This document shows positions 61,906 to 64,000 of a stretch of 64,000 nt of DNA, piece by piece. The translations under genes were made by a program, and so were the position numbers. Within the stretch, counting starts at the first letter, position 1, and each line of letters starts with the position of its first letter. The notes under the pieces were generated by a model. That model was not told the DNA's origin, did not search any database, and saw only the letters and a list, made by a program, of their open reading frames with translations. Source of the DNA: Microbacterium sp. BR1 (lineage in GTDB: Bacteria; Actinomycetota; Actinomycetes; Actinomycetales; Microbacteriaceae); NCBI RefSeq assembly GCF_002812725.1, contig NZ_NMUN01000001.1, positions 1 to 64,000 of the forward strand. The letters are read 5' to 3'.

Positions 61906-63343
61906 GGGTGCGTCTCGTAGCTTGGTGTCAATTCCTGCGGGGTTCTCGTCGTCGTTGACGTAGGAGGGCCATCGTGGGATGACCAGTTGTTTCCGCCAAG
62001 AAGCAAAGAAGAGATCCCACGATGACCCAGAATCAGTCTGCCTTGACGACCCTGATCGCAGAAGTCCTCGCCGATCCTGACCTCGCCCATTCCGACGTGT
62101 TCCGTCGGATGCTGCAGGCGGGGCTGCAGGACCTTGTTGACGCGGAAGCGACCGCGAAGATCGGCGCGGCCCGTTACGAACGCACGGCGGAGCGCACCAC
62201 GCGTCGCAACGGTGCTCGCGCGAAGACGCTCGCCACGCCCGCGGGGGAGGTCGACATTCAGATTCCGAAGCTGCGGGAGGGGTCGTTCTTCCCGAGCCTG
62301 CTCAGCCCACGCCGCCGTGTCGACAAGGCGCTCTACGCGGTGATCTGCCAGGCCTGGATCGACGGAGTCTCCACCCGCAAGGTCGACCAGCTCGTCCGCG
62401 CGCTGGGCAACGACACCGGCATCAGCCGGTCCACCGTCTCCCGCATCTGCTCCGAGATCGATGAGGTGGTGCACGAGTTTCTGCACCGCCGGCTCGATCA
62501 CACCTGGTTCCCGTACCTGTTCCTGGACGCCACCTACCTCGACGTGCGCCACCGTGGCCGGGTTCTCTCCCAAGCCCTCATCGTCGCGACCGGGGTCAGC
62601 GGCGACGGCCGTCGGGAGATCCTCGGGATGGCTCTCGGCGACGCGGAGACGACGGACTTCTGGACCGAGTTCCTCCGCTCCCTCCGCGACCGCGGTCTGA
62701 AAGTCTCCACCGACACAGACCCGCTCGGCGTGACCCTCGTCACGTCCGACGCTCACGCCGGCATCAAAGCCGCCGTCAAAGCGATCCTCCCCGGATCGGG
62801 CTGGCAGAGATGCCGCGTCCACTTCGCTCGTAACGTCACCCAGAAGCTCGGATCGGCACGCTCCAAGCCCGTCAACGCGCTGATCTCGACGATCTTCGCG
62901 CAGACCACCCCCGAGGCCGTGATCGCCCAGTATCACCAGGTCTCCACGTCCCTCCGCGGGTCGTTCCCGGAGATCGCAGACATGCTCAATGCTGCCGAAG
63001 CAGACCTCACCGGATTCGCGCCGCTCCCGCGTGAGCATTGGCAGAAGGTCTGGTCCAACAACCCGATCGAGCGCCTCAACCGTGAGATCAAACGCCGCGC
63101 CGACGTCGTGCAGATCTTCCCCGACCGCGACTCCGTCACCCGCCTCATCGGCGCCGTCCTGCAGGAGCAGCACGAGGAATGGCAATACGGTGAACGCCGC
63201 TACCTCTCCGACATCTCCATGCGCAAACTCGTCCACACACTCCAAGACCACGCCGAGCCTGAGCGCCCCGACCTGTTCCTCACCGCCTGACCCTCACCCA
63301 TCAAGGAAGCAGCCGGATTGACACCACAACACGGGACTTGACC
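61906..63343 (+). mobile_element. Second IS256-family element (different type)
   Basis: The 1,438-bp element begins GGGTGCGTCTCG and ends CGGGACTTGACC. Its imperfect terminal repeats share GGTGTCAAT about 18 bases in. It is flanked by the 8-bp direct repeat GGTTCGAT (61898-61905 and 63344-63351). It has landed between the tRNA scar and the 3' end of the chromosomal PFK gene and disrupts no recognisable gene. Confidence 0.92.
62022..63290 (+). CDS. IS256-family transposase (second type)
   Basis: This 422-residue DDE transposase has R-N-G-A-R, I-P-K-L-R-E-G-S-F-F-P-S-L-L, F-L-D-A-T-Y-L-D-V-R (first Asp), V-T-S-D-A-H-A-G (second Asp), W-Q-R-C-R-V-H-F-A-R-N and S-N-N-P-I-E-R-L-N-R-E-I (Glu). It is clearly distinct in sequence from the 413-residue transposase of the three other copies, though of the same family. 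It appears complete. Confidence 0.96.
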   Translation: MTQNQSALTTLIAEVLADPDLAHSDVFRRMLQAGLQDLVDAEATAKIGAARYERTAERTTRRNGARAKTLATPAGEVDIQIPKLREGSFFPSLLSPRRRVDKALYAVICQAWIDGVSTRKVDQLVRALGNDTGISRSTVSRICSEIDEVVHEFLHRRLDHTWFPYLFLDATYLDVRHRGRVLSQALIVATGVSGDGRREILGMALGDAETTDFWTEFLRSLRDRGLKVSTDTDPLGVTLVTSDAHAGIKAAVKAILPGSGWQRCRVHFARNVTQKLGSARSKPVNALISTIFAQTTPEAVIAQYHQVSTSLRGSFPEIADMLNAAEADLTGFAPLPREHWQKVWSNNPIERLNREIKRRADVVQIFPDRDSVTRLIGAVLQEQHEEWQYGERRYLSDISMRKLVHTLQDHAEPERPDLFLTA

Positions 63344-63425
63344 GGTTCGATTTGTTAGTTCAGTCAAGCTGCCCACGCTTTGCCCACCTGAGACCGAGGG
63401 CCGATACCTCTGGCTCGCGCCTCGC

Positions 63426-64000
63426 TCAGCCGAAAAGTCGACTCGCCTCGAGGTAGCGCTCCGCAGACACCCGTTTCGATGCGCCCAGAGCGCTTTCGAG
63501 TGGGACGTCATCCACCTCGGTCCCGTGGAGGGCAACCATGCGTCCCCATGATCGGTTTGCCGCCAGCTCGACGGCTGCCATTCCAAAACGCGTTGCGAGT
63601 ACCCGATCGAATGCGGTCGGCACGCCTCCGCGCTGGATGTGTCCGAGCAGGGAGGCGCGTGTTTCGATCCCGGTGTGTTCCTCGATCAGCGAGGCCATAC
63701 GGTCGCCGATCCCACCGAGGCGGGGCCTCCCGAATGCGTCGTTGCCTCTGGTCGAATGAGCAGTCTCGGCACCCTCCGGGACGAAGCCCTCGGCGATGAC
63801 CACGAGCGGTGCGCGCCCGCGGGTGCGCGCAGAGTTGACCCAACCCAGGAGTTCCGCGGTGGTCGTAGCGTGCTCGGGGATGAGGATCGCGTGCGCTCCG
63901 GCCGCCATACCGGAGTGCAACGCGATCCAACCAGCGTGACGGCCCATGACCTCGGCGACCATGCAGCGGCCGTGGGAGTCGCCGCTCGTGCGCAACCGGT
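63426..64000 (-). CDS. 6-phosphofructokinase, C-terminal part, cut by the window edge
   Basis: The last ~190 residues of an ATP-type PFK: V-A-E-V-M-G-R-H-A-G-W, A-I-L-I-P-E-H, V-I-A-E-G-F-V-P-E-G, G-H-I-Q-R-G-G-V-P-T-A-F-D-R and a final L-E-A-S-R-L-F-G. The frame stays open to the edge, so the start and catalytic T-I-D-N-D motif lie outside. It resembles the island PFK at 33.6 kb but differs throughout. Lying outside the tRNA scar, it is probably the host's own glycolytic enzyme. Confidence 0.92.
   Translation of the reverse strand, partial: RLRTSGDSHGRCMVAEVMGRHAGWIALHSGMAAGAHAILIPEHATTTAELLGWVNSARTRGRAPLVVIAEGFVPEGAETAHSTRGNDAFGRPRLGGIGDRMASLIEEHTGIETRASLLGHIQRGGVPTAFDRVLATRFGMAAVELAANRSWGRMVALHGTEVDDVPLESALGASKRVSAERYLEASRLFG

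Noticed and set aside
1..64000. CRISPR array, rRNA, prophage structural genes
   Set aside because: No regularly spaced repeats, no rRNA-like sequence and no phage structural or lysis genes are seen; the only repeated long sequences are insertion elements.

Overview
The window is high-GC actinobacterial DNA, most likely from Microbacteriaceae (Microbacterium-like). The grounds are the dense GC-rich coding, frequent GTG starts with 4-base ATGA/GTGA overlaps, an actinobacterial-type conjugation operon (SCO6880-family protein, DUF4913-like protein, M23 peptidase, SCO-type coupling protein), and a Gram-positive-type LexA box. It reads as the distal part of a large mosaic conjugative island ending beside a chromosomal phosphofructokinase gene. 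The 3' end of a tRNA, without its 5' part, at about 61.7 kb looks like an attachment-site scar. No integrase and no replication gene are visible.

Layout: (a) 0-3.7 kb, a cut-off ORF and a three-gene restriction-modification-like unit (C5 cytosine methyltransferase, ParB-fold protein, putative nuclease), in which the ParB-like gene carries a one-base frameshift. (b) 3.8-18.5 kb, the conjugation module: MobF relaxase on the plus strand, then a long minus-strand operon with a VirB8-like anchor protein, M23 hydrolase, small membrane protein, VirB6-like channel protein, SCO6880 protein, VirB4-like ATPase, MinD-like ATPase, VirD4 coupling protein, HNH-like protein, DUF4913-like protein, SSB and a LexA-boxed small gene. 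(c) 18.5-31 kb, accessory metabolic genes (amidohydrolase-fold protein, SDRs, LysR, SsuABC-type importer) broken up by insertion sequences. (d) 31.5-51.8 kb, a YeiE/YeiH pair followed by a coherent catabolic cluster: PFK, ABM-fold monooxygenase, five SDR-superfamily proteins, two IclR regulators, an RbsABC-type sugar importer, an amidohydrolase-fold protein, a NifU-like protein, split transketolase, aldehyde dehydrogenase, transaldolase and a CitE-like lyase. (e) 52-61.4 kb, a MacAB-type export operon, a two-component system, and a LysR/DJ-1 pair. (f) 61.4-64 kb, the tRNA scar, a second IS256-family element and the chromosomal PFK.

Mobile elements: three copies of one 1,414-bp IS256-family element, each with an intact 8-bp target duplication, split an SDR gene, an ABC ATPase gene and a lipoprotein gene. 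A second IS256-family element of 1,438 bp lies between the tRNA scar and the chromosomal PFK. An IS3-family element is inserted in the terminal repeat of a decayed IS481-family element. An old IS3 orfA fragment lies near 18.7 kb.

The most interesting biology is region (d). Near-identical operator-like boxes (TGGAC-N4/5-TGTCCGA) stand upstream of the monooxygenase/PFK pair and the transketolase operon, with weaker copies between iclR and an SDR gene. This suggests one IclR-controlled regulon that oxidises or isomerises an imported sugar-like compound, cleaves it with transketolase and transaldolase, and feeds the products into glycolysis. The substrate cannot be named from sequence; a sulfonated or branched sugar is one testable idea.
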